NCBI RefSeq assembly: GCF_900182905.1
Contig: NZ_FXUF01000017.1
Coordinates: 19,297 to 83,296 of the forward strand
Direction of reading: 5' to 3'
Length of the DNA stretch: 64,000 nt
From: Anoxynatronum buryatiense
GTDB lineage: Bacteria > Bacillota > Clostridia > Peptostreptococcales > Tindalliaceae
The position numbers were made by a program, and so were the translations under genes. Positions 36,897 through 46,438 of this stretch are shown piece after piece. The first letter of the stretch is position 1, and each line of letters starts with the position of its first letter. A model generated the notes under the pieces. That model saw nothing but the letters and a program-made list of their open reading frames with translations. It was not told the DNA's origin and made no database searches.

Positions 36897-37577
36897 TTGA
36901 AAGAGGAGGGGATTCATATTCCGCGCAAAAGCAGTGAAGAACGTAAAAAAGAAATTTGGCTGGCAGCCAAGGAGGTGTTTCTGGAAAAGGGTTATGAGCG
37001 AACCACCATGGAAGATATCATTGCCAGAACCAGCCTGTCAAAGGGGGGCATGTATCATTACTACAGCCGCACCAAAGATATTCTCTTCGATATTTTGTGG
37101 TCTCACAATGAAACCTATTTGGAAATCAACATTCATCAGGAAATTCTGGAAAAAAAGATCAGTTTCCAGCAGCAGATGGAACTGATGCTGGACGCCATTG
37201 TGGACAAAATGTGCCGCACAACGCCAGAACGTCGGCTCTTTGCCATCTTCATGTCTCAAATGGTGCATGATGCCGAGATTCAGGAAGTGTTTCTGAAGCT
37301 GGAAGATTATTTTCTCCGGGGGCTGTGCCACCGTCTGGGGATTGAGGGTGACCCGCAGCAGCAACTGCAACTCCGGTCTATCAGCCGGATGATCAACGGT
37401 TTCACCCTGTTTCAGAACATCCTGCCTTACCCGGAACTGCTGACTAGTCATCAGGAAGAGGTGCGGCAGATGATCCGGCAGCAGCTGCAGGTGTTTTTAC
37501 AGCAGGAAAACCGTGCAATCAAGACCGCATCAACAACAACAACAAACCCGGCGGCCGCCAAGGTGACGGCAGTTTAA
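36897..37577 (+). CDS. TetR/AcrR-family regulator of the ABC/ECF cluster
   Basis: A 226-residue repressor. The HTH (EIWLAAKEVFLEKGYERTTM, then IIARTSLSKGGMYHYYSRTKDIL) is complete, and the C-terminal domain ends in a low-complexity tail TASTTTTNPAAAK encoded by CAA-type repeats. The start is uncertain. TTG at 36897 gives the longest product, but the only good ribosome binding site (GAGGAGGGG) is inside the frame and points to an ATT at 36918 as an unusual start. It is followed after 92 bp by two ABC genes. It probably binds the AAACCGACG palindrome at 36806. Confidence 0.85.
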   Translation: MKEEGIHIPRKSSEERKKEIWLAAKEVFLEKGYERTTMEDIIARTSLSKGGMYHYYSRTKDILFDILWSHNETYLEINIHQEILEKKISFQQQMELMLDAIVDKMCRTTPERRLFAIFMSQMVHDAEIQEVFLKLEDYFLRGLCHRLGIEGDPQQQLQLRSISRMINGFTLFQNILPYPELLTSHQEEVRQMIRQQLQVFLQQENRAIKTASTTTTNPAAAKVTAV

Positions 37578-37669
37578 CAGCGCTTGAGCGGCGGTTTAGC
37601 AGCAATTGAGCGGTGTTTTAGCGATTCTTGAATGGAAAGTGTGACATCGGGTTTTGAAAGGAGACACTT

Positions 37670-39403
37670 ATGAAATCATCCAACCTGTCTTTCATTTTAT
37701 CCCATGCAGGCAAGCAGAAATACAAAATGTACGCATCAGTGGTTTTCAGTGTGTTGACCGCTCTTATGAATCTGGTTCCCTTCATTCTCATTTACAAAAT
37801 ACTGGAAACCCTTTTGGGCGGCGGAGGACAGACCGACGGTGTGGGCAGGCTGGTGGCCTGGACGGCCCTGGCGGCAGTGCTGCACATGATCTTCCTCCTT
37901 CTCTCGCTGGCCTTTTCCCACATGGCCGCCTTTTCCATTCTCCACGAAATTCGGGTGAAGGCCATGGATCATATGGGAAAACTGCCCCTGGGATTTTTCA
38001 GAAAACACAGTACCGGCCACATTAAAAAAGCCATTGACGAAGATGTGGAAAAACTGGAGCTGTTCATCGCCCATCAAATACCAGACCTGGCCGAGGCGGT
38101 GGTGACTCCCCTCCTGGTGATCATCTACCTGGTGTCACTCCACTGGCCCATGGCATTGTTCCTGCTGATTCCGCTGATCTTCAGTTTTTTGTCCCAGATG
38201 TTGATGTATCAGGGACGGGCAGATATGATGCGGGAATATACCACCCTGCAGGGAAAGCTACATAGCACCATTGTGGAATATATTCGGGGTATTGCTGTTT
38301 TCAAGGCCTTTAACCTGACGGCAAGATCGTTTCATCAGTACACAGAAACCACCAAAAAATACCTGGAGTTCTGGATTAAATGTACCTACGACACCATGTC
38401 CTACTATACCGTCGGCTTGCTTCTCATTGATTCCGGGCTGATCTTCACCATTCCCGCCGGGGGCATTCTCTTCCTGCGGGGCAGTCTCAGCGGCGCGGCC
38501 TATGTGATGTTCCTGCTGCTGTCATCTGTCTTTCTTCAATCCTTCAGAAAGCTGCTGGAGCTGGGAATGAACCTGTCCATGCTTCTGGCCGGGGCCAATC
38601 AGATCAGGGGAATTCTGGAAGCCGAACCCCAGAGAGATCAACAGCAGGGAGCCTTGTCGGAGTTGTCGGGAAACGTCGCCATCAACAATCTCAGCTTTGC
38701 CTATGAAAACGAAGATGTGCTGAAACAGGTGAATCTGCAGATTCCCGCCGGTTCGTCCGTTGCACTGGTGGGCCCCTCCGGGTCTGGCAAAACCACACTG
38801 GGGCTTCTGTTGGGACGGTTTTATGATGCACCTCACGGGGCCATCACCATTGACGGTATTCCCATTGACGACATTCCCGTGAAAACCCTGATGGACCAAA
38901 CGGCCTTTGTCTTTCAGGATGTGTTCATGCTCAATGACACCATTTTCAACAATATCAGGCTGGGCATGGATAAAACCCGGGAAGAAGTGGAGGCCGCCGC
39001 CCAAAAAGCCCAGATTCATGACTTCATCATGTCCCTGGAAAATGGATATGAAACCGTGCTGGGAGAAGGAACCGGCATTAAACTCTCCGGCGGTGAAAAA
39101 CAGCGGATTTCCATTGCCCGGGTGTTTCTGAAAGATGCCCCCCTGGTGGTGCTGGATGAAATCACTTCGTATTCAGACATCGACAACGAAGCCCGCATTC
39201 AGCAGGCCATGCAAAAGCTGCTGGAAAACCGTACGGCAATCATCATCGCCCACCGTCTCTACACCATTAAAAATGTGGACCAGATTGTGGTGCTGGATCA
39301 CGGGCGCATCATCGAACAAGGCACCCACGAAGTGCTCATGGCGAAAAGAAAGATATATCATTCCCTGTGGTATAAGGGTGAAGGAGGTGTGCGCAGTGCT
39401 TAA
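37670..39403 (+). CDS. ABC transporter, fused permease-ATPase, first of a heterodimer
   Basis: A 577-residue exporter-fold half transporter. There are six membrane segments in residues 15-310 and an ATPase domain from about 335 with Walker A GPSGSGKTTLG, signature LSGGEKQRISIA, Walker B PLVVLDEITSYSD and switch His IIIAHRL. The exporter fold is shared by drug exporters and by siderophore importers of the YbtPQ/IrtAB kind; the Fur-box-like leader and the company of an ECF module favour the latter. Ribosome binding site AAAGGAG. The 3' end overlaps the next ABC gene by 8 bp. Confidence 0.9.
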   Translation: MKSSNLSFILSHAGKQKYKMYASVVFSVLTALMNLVPFILIYKILETLLGGGGQTDGVGRLVAWTALAAVLHMIFLLLSLAFSHMAAFSILHEIRVKAMDHMGKLPLGFFRKHSTGHIKKAIDEDVEKLELFIAHQIPDLAEAVVTPLLVIIYLVSLHWPMALFLLIPLIFSFLSQMLMYQGRADMMREYTTLQGKLHSTIVEYIRGIAVFKAFNLTARSFHQYTETTKKYLEFWIKCTYDTMSYYTVGLLLIDSGLIFTIPAGGILFLRGSLSGAAYVMFLLLSSVFLQSFRKLLELGMNLSMLLAGANQIRGILEAEPQRDQQQGALSELSGNVAINNLSFAYENEDVLKQVNLQIPAGSSVALVGPSGSGKTTLGLLLGRFYDAPHGAITIDGIPIDDIPVKTLMDQTAFVFQDVFMLNDTIFNNIRLGMDKTREEVEAAAQKAQIHDFIMSLENGYETVLGEGTGIKLSGGEKQRISIARVFLKDAPLVVLDEITSYSDIDNEARIQQAMQKLLENRTAIIIAHRLYTIKNVDQIVVLDHGRIIEQGTHEVLMAKRKIYHSLWYKGEGGVRSA

Positions 39404-41126
39404 AAAAGTACAACGCTTAACAAGTCCCGAAAGCTACCGCAAGTATCGTTCTCATGTCTACCAGGTGCTGCTGGATGCCATCTTTCATGCCTTTGTGTAT
39501 GGCATGCTCTTTTTCGCACTGGTGGATCTGGTCACCGGCACGGTGACTTTTGAAAAACTCCGGAACTACACGGTCATTATGGTGACAGCCAGCGTCGTTC
39601 GGTTCATGGTGCTGAACAAAGGGTACACCGGTCTTCAGGTGGAGGGAGCCAAAATCATCGCCGACCTGCGTATTCGCATGGGCGATACGGTTCGAAACCT
39701 GCACATGGGCTATTTCAACCAGAATAACATTGGCGAACTGACCAATATCATGACCAACGACCTTCGGGATTTTGAACAGCTGATTACCCATATGATTCCC
39801 GGCATTACCAAGCAGGCCATTCTCAGCGTGTATCTGGCGCTGGTGATGGTGTACCTGAATCCCCGCATCGGCATCATTCAGGTGGCGCTGCTCCTGGCGT
39901 GCATTCCCCTGGGCTATTATGCCGGTAAGCGGGTGAAAGCGGCGGGGAGGCAGGCCAAAACCATCCGGGCCCAGATGCTGTCCCGCATCATTGAGTATGC
40001 CTCAGGTATTGAAGTGTTCAAGTCGTGCCACATGCTGGGAGACCGGTTCCCCAAAATGCGCCGGTCGGTGGATGAACTGAAGGTGGAGTCCATCCGTATG
40101 GAACTGGCAGGGGTTCCCTTCATTGCCCCCATGCAAATTCTCATCGGACTGTCACTGCCGGTGGCGCTTTACCTGGCCTACCTGGATTTTTCCGCCGGTG
40201 GCATGGACGCCCAGCAACTGGTGATGATTCTGGTGGTGTCACTGGCCCTGACCACCGTCAGCAAGGGTTTTTCCCAGCTTTATGTGGAAACCCGGTACTA
40301 TACCCTTTCCGTTGATAAACTGCTGGCAGTGGTGGATGCCGAACCCATGCCCTTTACCACCACCGTCTTTCAGCCCCGGCATCACGACATTGTGTTTGAA
40401 GGCGTCAACTTTGCCTACCGGGAAGATCAGGAAGTACTGAAAAACATCTCCTTTACAGCAAAACGCAATGAAATGACGGCACTGGTGGGAGCCAGCGGCA
40501 GCGGCAAATCCACGGTGATGAACCTCATTGCCCGTTTCTGGGATCCCCGGGAAGGGCGCATCACCATCGGCGGCACCGATATTCGCAAGGTATACCCAGA
40601 CAGCCTTATGGCGCAAATCAGCATGGTTTTTCAAGACGTTTACCTGATTCGGGACACCATTTACGAAAACATTCGCATGGGCAATCCCCGTGCCACCGAA
40701 GAAGATGTGTACCGGGCAGCCCGGCTGGCTCACTGCCACACCTTCATACAGGCCCTGCCTGATGGCTACAACACGGTGATTCACGAAGGGGGAAGCACCC
40801 TTTCCGGCGGAGAAAAACAGCGGGTATCCATTGCCCGTGCCCTGCTGAAAGACGCACCCATTATTTTGCTGGACGAAGCCACGGCTTCCCTGGATGCCGA
40901 CAACGAGTTTGAAATTCAACAGGCGATCCGCACCCTCACCAGCAACAAAACCGTGGTGGTCATAGCCCATCGGTTGCACACCATTCAGGATGCGGAGCAA
41001 ATCATCGTGTTTGATGAAGGCGAAATTCTGGAGAAGGGTTCCCACGATGAACTGATGAAACAGCAAGGTACCTATGAGCACATGTACCGGTCGATGGTGC
41101 AGGCAAAAGAGTGGGTCATTGCATAA
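39396..41126 (+). CDS. ABC transporter, fused permease-ATPase, second of a heterodimer
   Basis: A 576-residue partner of the preceding transporter. It starts with GTG (VLKKVQRLTSPESYRKYR), eight bases after GAAGGAGG and inside the last codons of the first gene. The longer open frame has no such signal and would translate the first gene's coding region out of frame. It has six membrane segments, then an ATPase with GASGSGKSTVMN, LSGGEKQRVSIA, PIILLDEATASLD and VVIAHRL. The two proteins form a heterodimer in the cytoplasmic membrane. Iron-siderophore or heme-related import is inferred only from the regulatory site and neighbours. Confidence 0.9.
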   Translation: MLKKVQRLTSPESYRKYRSHVYQVLLDAIFHAFVYGMLFFALVDLVTGTVTFEKLRNYTVIMVTASVVRFMVLNKGYTGLQVEGAKIIADLRIRMGDTVRNLHMGYFNQNNIGELTNIMTNDLRDFEQLITHMIPGITKQAILSVYLALVMVYLNPRIGIIQVALLLACIPLGYYAGKRVKAAGRQAKTIRAQMLSRIIEYASGIEVFKSCHMLGDRFPKMRRSVDELKVESIRMELAGVPFIAPMQILIGLSLPVALYLAYLDFSAGGMDAQQLVMILVVSLALTTVSKGFSQLYVETRYYTLSVDKLLAVVDAEPMPFTTTVFQPRHHDIVFEGVNFAYREDQEVLKNISFTAKRNEMTALVGASGSGKSTVMNLIARFWDPREGRITIGGTDIRKVYPDSLMAQISMVFQDVYLIRDTIYENIRMGNPRATEEDVYRAARLAHCHTFIQALPDGYNTVIHEGGSTLSGGEKQRVSIARALLKDAPIILLDEATASLDADNEFEIQQAIRTLTSNKTVVVIAHRLHTIQDAEQIIVFDEGEILEKGSHDELMKQQGTYEHMYRSMVQAKEWVIA

Positions 41127-41182
41127 AGCGCATCATGAATGTAAAAAAACATCAACTGGAATAAACAGGAGGCGTTGCGCAC

Positions 41183-41764
41183 ATGAATCGTAAGCTGGAA
41201 GTCAAAGACCTGATTACCATCGGGGTCTATACAGCCATTTATTTTGTGGTGTTTTTTATGTGCGGCATGCTGGGGTACATTCCCGTGTTTATGCTGCTCA
41301 TCCCCTTCATCTGCCCCTTTGTGGCAGGCATTCCCTTTATGCTGTACCTGACAAAGGTGGACCGCTTTGGCATGGTCACCATCACCGGCCTGATCTGCGG
41401 GATCATGATGTTTCTCACAGGTATGTCCTGGCCGCCCATCTTCACTGGCATCGGCTTTGGCCTGCTGGCAGATTTCATTCTTAAGTCCGGCCGCTACCAA
41501 AGCGCCGGAAAAACAGTGCTGGCCTATACTGTCTTCAGTATTTGGCTCATGGGAGCCATGCTGCCCCTGTATTTCATGCGGGACAGCTACTTTGCAGCCA
41601 TGATTCCCACCTATGGACAGGAATATGTGGACATCCTCATGGCCTATACCCCAGCCTGGTCATTTTATGCCCTGACAGTGACAGCGGCATTGGGAGGGCT
41701 CTTCGGTGCCCTGCTGGGCAAGTCGGTGCTGAAAAAACACTTTATCAGGGCGGGGCTGGTGTAA
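41183..41764 (+). CDS. ECF transporter S component, MptD/Trep_Strep-like
   Basis: A 193-residue integral membrane substrate-binding subunit. Five or six hydrophobic helices begin with DLITIGVYTAIYFVVFFMCGMLGYIPVF, the arrangement of S components annotated as MptD or Trep_Strep. The substrate is unknown. The next two genes supply the T subunit and ATPases, so a complete dedicated ECF module is encoded. GGAGGCG ribosome binding site. Its stop overlaps the start of ecfT by one base (TAATG). Confidence 0.85.
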   Translation: MNRKLEVKDLITIGVYTAIYFVVFFMCGMLGYIPVFMLLIPFICPFVAGIPFMLYLTKVDRFGMVTITGLICGIMMFLTGMSWPPIFTGIGFGLLADFILKSGRYQSAGKTVLAYTVFSIWLMGAMLPLYFMRDSYFAAMIPTYGQEYVDILMAYTPAWSFYALTVTAALGGLFGALLGKSVLKKHFIRAGLV

Positions 41765-42495
41765 TGCCGCGGGAGCTGATGCAAAGCAGCCCTGCCCAGG
41801 GGCGCTTCTCCCTTGATCCCCGGTCAAAATTACTCTTGCTGCTGACGGGAAGCACCATTCTCATTGCCGGTTCACCCCAGGGAATCATGACCTATATCCG
41901 GCCGGTCTTTGTGCTGCTGCCGCTGGCACTCTTGTTTCTGTCGGGCCGCAGCCGGGTGGCCGGGCGGTTCGCCCTCATCTATCTGGCGGCCCTGCTGGCA
42001 GAGCAGGTGCTCCTCCCCCTGGTCAGCGGCCTGGGGGGCTTTCTGCTGGTGGCGGTGCTGGGCATTCTCACCCGCTTCATTCCCAGCCTGGCCCTGGGGT
42101 ACTATATGGTGTCCACCACCACTGTCAGCGAATTTATCGCCGCCATGGAACGCATGCGTATTCCCCGGCAGGTGGTGATTCCCTTTGCCGTGATGTTCCG
42201 GTTTTTTCCAACAGTGCTGGAAGAATCCCGGGCCATTGGTGATGCCATGCGCATGCGGGGCATCGGCGGTATCAGACTGTTGAAAAACCCGTTGACAATG
42301 CTGGAATATCGCCTGGTTCCCATGATGATGACAACGGTGAAAATAGGAGAAGAACTCTCGGCATCGGCCCTTACCCGGGGGCTGGGAAACCCGGTGGCCC
42401 GCACCAACATCTGCCGTCTTCGGTTCGGTGTGGTGGATGCCCTGCTGTCAGCCATGGCAGTGGCGGCGTTTGCCTGCTTTCTCACAACGGTTTAA
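41764..42495 (+). CDS. ECF transporter T component (EcfT/CbiQ family)
   Basis: A 243-residue transmembrane coupling protein. SLDPRSKLLLLLTGSTILI at the N-terminus and the coupling-helix region with two Ala-Arg-Gly-like motifs (IGDAMRMRGIGG around residue 160 and SASALTRGLGNP around residue 200) are diagnostic. I place the start at the ATG overlapping the previous stop, which fits the family N-terminus. Downstream is the fused ATPase. Confidence 0.9.
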   Translation: MPRELMQSSPAQGRFSLDPRSKLLLLLTGSTILIAGSPQGIMTYIRPVFVLLPLALLFLSGRSRVAGRFALIYLAALLAEQVLLPLVSGLGGFLLVAVLGILTRFIPSLALGYYMVSTTTVSEFIAAMERMRIPRQVVIPFAVMFRFFPTVLEESRAIGDAMRMRGIGGIRLLKNPLTMLEYRLVPMMMTTVKIGEELSASALTRGLGNPVARTNICRLRFGVVDALLSAMAVAAFACFLTTV

Positions 42496-42499
42496 AGGT

Positions 42500-42540
42500 G
42501 GCAGAAAAACAAAGCAAAGAAAGACGGCAGCAAAACAAAG
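42500..42540 (+). repeat. 26-bp direct repeat in the ATPase leader
   Basis: GGCAGAAAAACAAAG (42500-42514) and GGCAGCAAAACAAAG (42526-42540) are near-identical. They lie in the purine-rich gap just upstream of the AAAGGAGG ribosome binding site of the ECF ATPase gene. Confidence 0.55.
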
Positions 42541-42559
42541 AAAGGAGGCTTGCTTTTCC

Positions 42560-44164
42560 ATGATTGAGCTGAAAAATGTCTCCTTCACATACGCCCGGGG
42601 AGACGGGGAAAACGGCCTGCAGGGGATTAACCTGAAAGTGGAACGGGGAGAGGTGGTACTGCTGTGCGGCACATCAGGCTGCGGAAAAACCACCCTGACC
42701 CGGCTCATCAACGGACTGATTCCCCATTATTATGAAGGAATGCTCGAGGGTGAGGTGACGATCAACGGCCAGGCCGTTTCGCAGCTGCCCCTTTATGAAC
42801 TGGCAAAAATGGTGGGCTCTGTTTTCCAAAATCCCCGATCTCAGTTTTTCAACGTGGATACCACCAGCGAACTTGCCTTTGGCTGCGAAAACCAGGGGCT
42901 TCCCCGGGAAGTTATCGAAGCCAGACTGCACACAACAGTATCTGATTTTAAGCTGCATTCGCTGATGAACCGCAGCCTGTTTCACCTCTCGGGTGGTGAA
43001 AAGCAGAAAATTGCCTGCGCCTCGGTGACGGCGTGTCACCCGGAGAAATTTGTGCTGGATGAACCCTCATCCAATCTTGACACCGCTGCCATTGAAGATT
43101 TGCGGCGGTTCATGGAGCAATGGAAGGCCCTGGGAAAAACCATCATCATTGCAGAACACCGGCTTGCCTTCCTCCGAAACCTGGTGGACCGGGCGGTGTA
43201 CCTGAAAAATGGCAGTATTGTGCGGGAATTCACTGCCCGGCAGTTCCGCGCCTTATCTGCCGACGAATTGGAAACCATGGGAATGCGCCCCCTCTGCCTG
43301 AAAGAACTAAAAGCAGCCCAGCCGGCTGGTGCAGATCAGCGGCTGACAGAGGCGCAAGAGAGCACCCCCTTGGCGGAGGAGAATCACCACCTGTGCCTGT
43401 CCCGTTTTGAATTTGCCTATCATTCGTCAGAGCCGGTACTTCGGATGGAGAACTTAACCATACCTAAAACCGGCGTCACCGCCATCATTGGGGATAATGG
43501 CGCAGGAAAATCCACCTTTGCCCGGTGCCTGTGCGGCCTGGAAAAGCGCTGCTCCGGCCTGGTCACCATGGGGGGCATACACTGGGGTGGAAGAGAACGT
43601 CTGAAACGATGCTACATGGTGATGCAGGATGTGAACCACCAGTTATTTGCCGAAAGCGTGATGGAGGAAGTGTTGCTGAGCATGCAGCGGCAGAAAACGA
43701 AAGAAGCAACAAAAATAACAAAAGCAACAGAAACACCAGAAGCAAAGGCAGAAATTATTTTAAAGAGTTTGAACCTGCTGCATCTGAAAGAACGGCATCC
43801 CATGTCTCTTTCAGGTGGTCAGAAGCAGCGGGTGGCCATTGCCGGTGCCGTTGCTTCCCATAAAGACATCCTTATTTTTGATGAGCCCACCAGCGGGCTG
43901 GATCTCGTTCACATGAAAGAGGTGGCGGCGGTGCTGGCCCAGCTGCGGCGCATGGGGAAAACCATCCTGATCATCTCCCATGACCTGGAACTCATCTTAA
44001 AAAGCTGCACCCATGTGGTTTGCCTTGAAAAAGGGCGGGTGACCGACAGCTATCCACTGAATGGAGTTGGCGTCAACAAACTGAAAGCCTTTTTTGGAAG
44101 CGGCACGGTGTCTTCAGAACCTGTGGAGATAGAGGCTGTGGTGGCAAGGGCTGTGGGCCATTAA
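42560..44164 (+). CDS. ECF transporter ATPase, two fused nucleotide-binding domains
   Basis: A 534-residue soluble protein made of two ATPase domains joined by a linker. Domain 1 has GTSGCGKTTLTRL, LSGGEKQKIACA and KFVLDEPSSNLD. Domain 2 has GDNGAGKSTFARC, LSGGQKQRVAIA and ILIFDEPTSGLD. All catalytic motifs are intact. It powers the ECF module with the preceding S and T genes. A 20-residue Lys/Thr/Glu-rich loop in domain 2 (KTKEATKITKATETPEAK) is encoded by imperfect short repeats. The ATG at 42560 follows AAAGGAGG. Confidence 0.92.
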   Translation: MIELKNVSFTYARGDGENGLQGINLKVERGEVVLLCGTSGCGKTTLTRLINGLIPHYYEGMLEGEVTINGQAVSQLPLYELAKMVGSVFQNPRSQFFNVDTTSELAFGCENQGLPREVIEARLHTTVSDFKLHSLMNRSLFHLSGGEKQKIACASVTACHPEKFVLDEPSSNLDTAAIEDLRRFMEQWKALGKTIIIAEHRLAFLRNLVDRAVYLKNGSIVREFTARQFRALSADELETMGMRPLCLKELKAAQPAGADQRLTEAQESTPLAEENHHLCLSRFEFAYHSSEPVLRMENLTIPKTGVTAIIGDNGAGKSTFARCLCGLEKRCSGLVTMGGIHWGGRERLKRCYMVMQDVNHQLFAESVMEEVLLSMQRQKTKEATKITKATETPEAKAEIILKSLNLLHLKERHPMSLSGGQKQRVAIAGAVASHKDILIFDEPTSGLDLVHMKEVAAVLAQLRRMGKTILIISHDLELILKSCTHVVCLEKGRVTDSYPLNGVGVNKLKAFFGSGTVSSEPVEIEAVVARAVGH

Positions 44165-44226
44165 GTGCTGAAATGACAGATGTAACACCCCGCACCTGAG
44201 TGTCACCCCTGTCATGGGATACAAAA

Positions 44227-44282
44227 GAACACGATAGAACACGATAAAACGATAGAACACGATAAAACGATAGAACACGATA
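44227..44282 (+). repeat. Short tandem repeats upstream of the SufC-like gene
   Basis: GAACACGATA, then two copies of GAACACGATAAAACGATA, then GAACACGATA again. The array ends just before AGAAAGGAAAGG, the ribosome binding site of the SufC-like gene. Confidence 0.8.
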
Positions 44283-44301
44283 GAAAGGAAAGGTGACGGT
44301 C

Positions 44302-45060
44302 ATGCCGGCCGATACGAATATCCTTGAAATAGAAGCACTCTGCGTTGAAGCAGGGGGCAAAGAACTGTTGCATCATCTTGATCTTGCGATTCCGGAAGGG
44401 GAGGTACATGCACTTTTAGGGCAAAATGGCAGTGGAAAAACAACACTGATGATGACCATTATGGGCTATTCAGGCTATCAGGTAACCCATGGTGAAATTC
44501 GCTTTAAAGGCCAGGATATCACAGCGCTTAATGTCACCCAGCGGGCCCGGCTGGGCATCGGTATTGCCATGCAGCGCCCGCCAACCATTCAGGGAGTGAC
44601 ACTGAGCAAGCTGTTGGCATATGAACTGGAACATACAAGGGCGCCTGCTGATATGGCAGAACTGGCCAAAATCGCTGAAATAGAACCGTTTTTGAACCGC
44701 AGCATCAATGACGGGCTTTCAGGCGGAGAAATCAAGCGGGCAGAGCTGGCACAGCTTCTGGCAATGTCGCCGGCGTTTTCCATGATGGACGAACCAGATT
44801 CGGGAGTGGACATTGAAGCACTCTCACTGGTGGGAAAACTGATTCATCGGCTGTTCTCACCGGATGAAAAGCACCCGGTGAAAAGAAAGGCAGGGCTGAT
44901 CATCACCCACGGGGGTCATGTGCTGAACCAGTATCCCATCGATAAGGCACATGTCATGCACGACGGGAAGATCGGTTGTTCGGGAAATCCGGCCATGATC
45001 ATAGAGGCTATTGGCGCCTCTGGTTATGAAGCGTGCGTTCGCTGCATGGAAACGAGGTGA
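44302..45060 (+). CDS. sufC: SufC-like Fe-S assembly ATPase
   Basis: A 252-residue ABC-type ATPase. Walker A GQNGSGKTTLMM, signature LSGGEIKRAELAQL and Walker B FSMMDEPDSGVDIE (the SufC-type DEPDSGVD) are intact, together with the family strand LLHHLDLAIPEGEVHALLG. It would power scaffold opening during Fe-S cluster assembly in the cytoplasm. Only one SufB/D-like protein follows, so this resembles the minimal SufC-SufB (SMS-type) systems of archaea and clostridia rather than a full SUF operon. ATG at 44302 chosen from ribosome binding site spacing; the frame upstream opens at a GTG. Confidence 0.88.
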   Translation: MPADTNILEIEALCVEAGGKELLHHLDLAIPEGEVHALLGQNGSGKTTLMMTIMGYSGYQVTHGEIRFKGQDITALNVTQRARLGIGIAMQRPPTIQGVTLSKLLAYELEHTRAPADMAELAKIAEIEPFLNRSINDGLSGGEIKRAELAQLLAMSPAFSMMDEPDSGVDIEALSLVGKLIHRLFSPDEKHPVKRKAGLIITHGGHVLNQYPIDKAHVMHDGKIGCSGNPAMIIEAIGASGYEACVRCMETR

Positions 45061-45065
45061 TTTAA

Positions 45066-46271
45066 ATGAACTCTTCAAACAACCCGGTGCATGGACACAT
45101 GGACATGGGGAGGTTAGATCAGTACCGGGCGTCTCAGAGAGATGCTCAAACGGATAAAGTCGCTGAGACACACATTGGAAAGAGTGACACAGCGGCACTT
45201 GCGGGTGCGGGGGTATTTCTTGGAAGTGAAAAGCGTTCAGCCACCATGGTGGTGCGCGATCATCAGCCCATCTGCCTGCAAAATGATTCCAAGGGGTTTG
45301 AAATGCTGCCCATTGCCGCAGCCTTAAAACAATATGATTGGCTTAGAGAAAAGTACTTTTTCAAAGCGGTACCGGAAGATGATAATGAAGCGGTTGCAAG
45401 CTGCGCCAAACAGGAAAATCCGCTGGGATTTTTCATTCATGTTGAAAAAGGAGTAAAGGTCACACTGCCCTGCCAGGCGGCCATGTATATGGCAAGTGAC
45501 AAACTGGCCCAAATGGTTCATAACGTGGTGATTCTGGAAGAAGAGGCAGAGCTGCAGCTGATCACCGGCTGCCTGACCCGGCATCACGTTCGTTCCGGGA
45601 TGCATGTCGCGGTGGAAGAGCATTATATTGGCAGGAATGCCAGACTGGTGAGCACCATGGTGCATTCATGGGGGCCTGAAATCATGGTATATCCCCATAC
45701 GGGCACCATTGTGGAAGAAGGGGGACGGTTCGAGAGCAACTACGTGTTGCTGCGTGCCGCCGGCCATGTTGTCAGCAATCCCCGCACATGGCTCAATGGA
45801 AGAGGCGCCTCTGCGAAATATGTGACAGTGGTGATTGCTGGGCCCGGATCAGTGGTCGATACGGGTGGCAGTGTCTATCTGAATGCAGAAAATACAAGCG
45901 CTGAGCTGGCTCACCGGGGTGTCAGCACCGGTGGCATCATGAACCAGGGAGGTATGCTGATTGGTGCCGCCCCGTGCAAAGCACACGTTGATTGTGCCGG
46001 CATGCTTCTTGATCCGGGAGAGCGGGGTTACATTGAATCAGTGCCGGGTTTACAGTCACTGCACCCAGATGCCCGCATGAGCCACGAAGCAAGCGTGGGA
46101 AAAATTGCCCCGGAGCAGGTGGAATACCTGATGTCCCGGGGGCTGGAAGAACGGGAAGCCATTTCATTGCTGATCAGGGGATTTTTGGGAGCAGAAATTG
46201 AAGGACTGGGAGAAACCCTGGATGAAAGAATTGCAGAAATCGCAGAAATTGCCGGACACGGCGAAGGGTAA
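45066..46271 (+). CDS. SufB/SufD-like Fe-S assembly scaffold
   Basis: A 401-residue partner of the SufC-like ATPase, starting 5 bp after it. The core from about residue 125 is a right-handed beta-helix with VHNVVILEEEAELQLITGC, the repeated HYIGRNARLVSTMVHSWG turn and the later GVSTGGIMNQGGMLIGAAPCKAHVDC stretch. The C-terminal HPDARMSHEASVGKIAPEQVEYLMSRGLEEREA is the typical SufB/D end. Cys residues in CLTRHH and CKAHVDCAG could serve in cluster binding. No SufS or SufU is present nearby. A distant member of the family, hence no firm symbol. Confidence 0.82.
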   Translation: MNSSNNPVHGHMDMGRLDQYRASQRDAQTDKVAETHIGKSDTAALAGAGVFLGSEKRSATMVVRDHQPICLQNDSKGFEMLPIAAALKQYDWLREKYFFKAVPEDDNEAVASCAKQENPLGFFIHVEKGVKVTLPCQAAMYMASDKLAQMVHNVVILEEEAELQLITGCLTRHHVRSGMHVAVEEHYIGRNARLVSTMVHSWGPEIMVYPHTGTIVEEGGRFESNYVLLRAAGHVVSNPRTWLNGRGASAKYVTVVIAGPGSVVDTGGSVYLNAENTSAELAHRGVSTGGIMNQGGMLIGAAPCKAHVDCAGMLLDPGERGYIESVPGLQSLHPDARMSHEASVGKIAPEQVEYLMSRGLEEREAISLLIRGFLGAEIEGLGETLDERIAEIAEIAGHGEG

Positions 46272-46392
46272 AGGTACCACAGGACAACTTTTCAATCGAC
46301 AGAAAGCAGCCTTGCCTCTTTGTAAATGAAGGGGTTGAGGCTGTTTTGATTTTCTGAAAGGTGCCGTGTTCCACATCAATGAAATCCTATAT

Positions 46393-46420
46393 TGACAAAC
46401 TTATAGCAAACTGATAGTCT
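46393..46420 (+). promoter_or_regulatory. Promoter of the TetR-reductase unit
   Basis: TTGACA at 46393-46398 with TAGTCT at 46415-46420 (16-bp spacing), directly upstream of the first CGGACG operator. Confidence 0.5.
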
Positions 46421-46438
46421 ATTCACAAAGCTATAGGG

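Noticed and set aside
44227..44282. Possible CRISPR array
   Set aside because: The repeats are 10-18 bp and directly adjacent, without spacers, and no cas genes are nearby.
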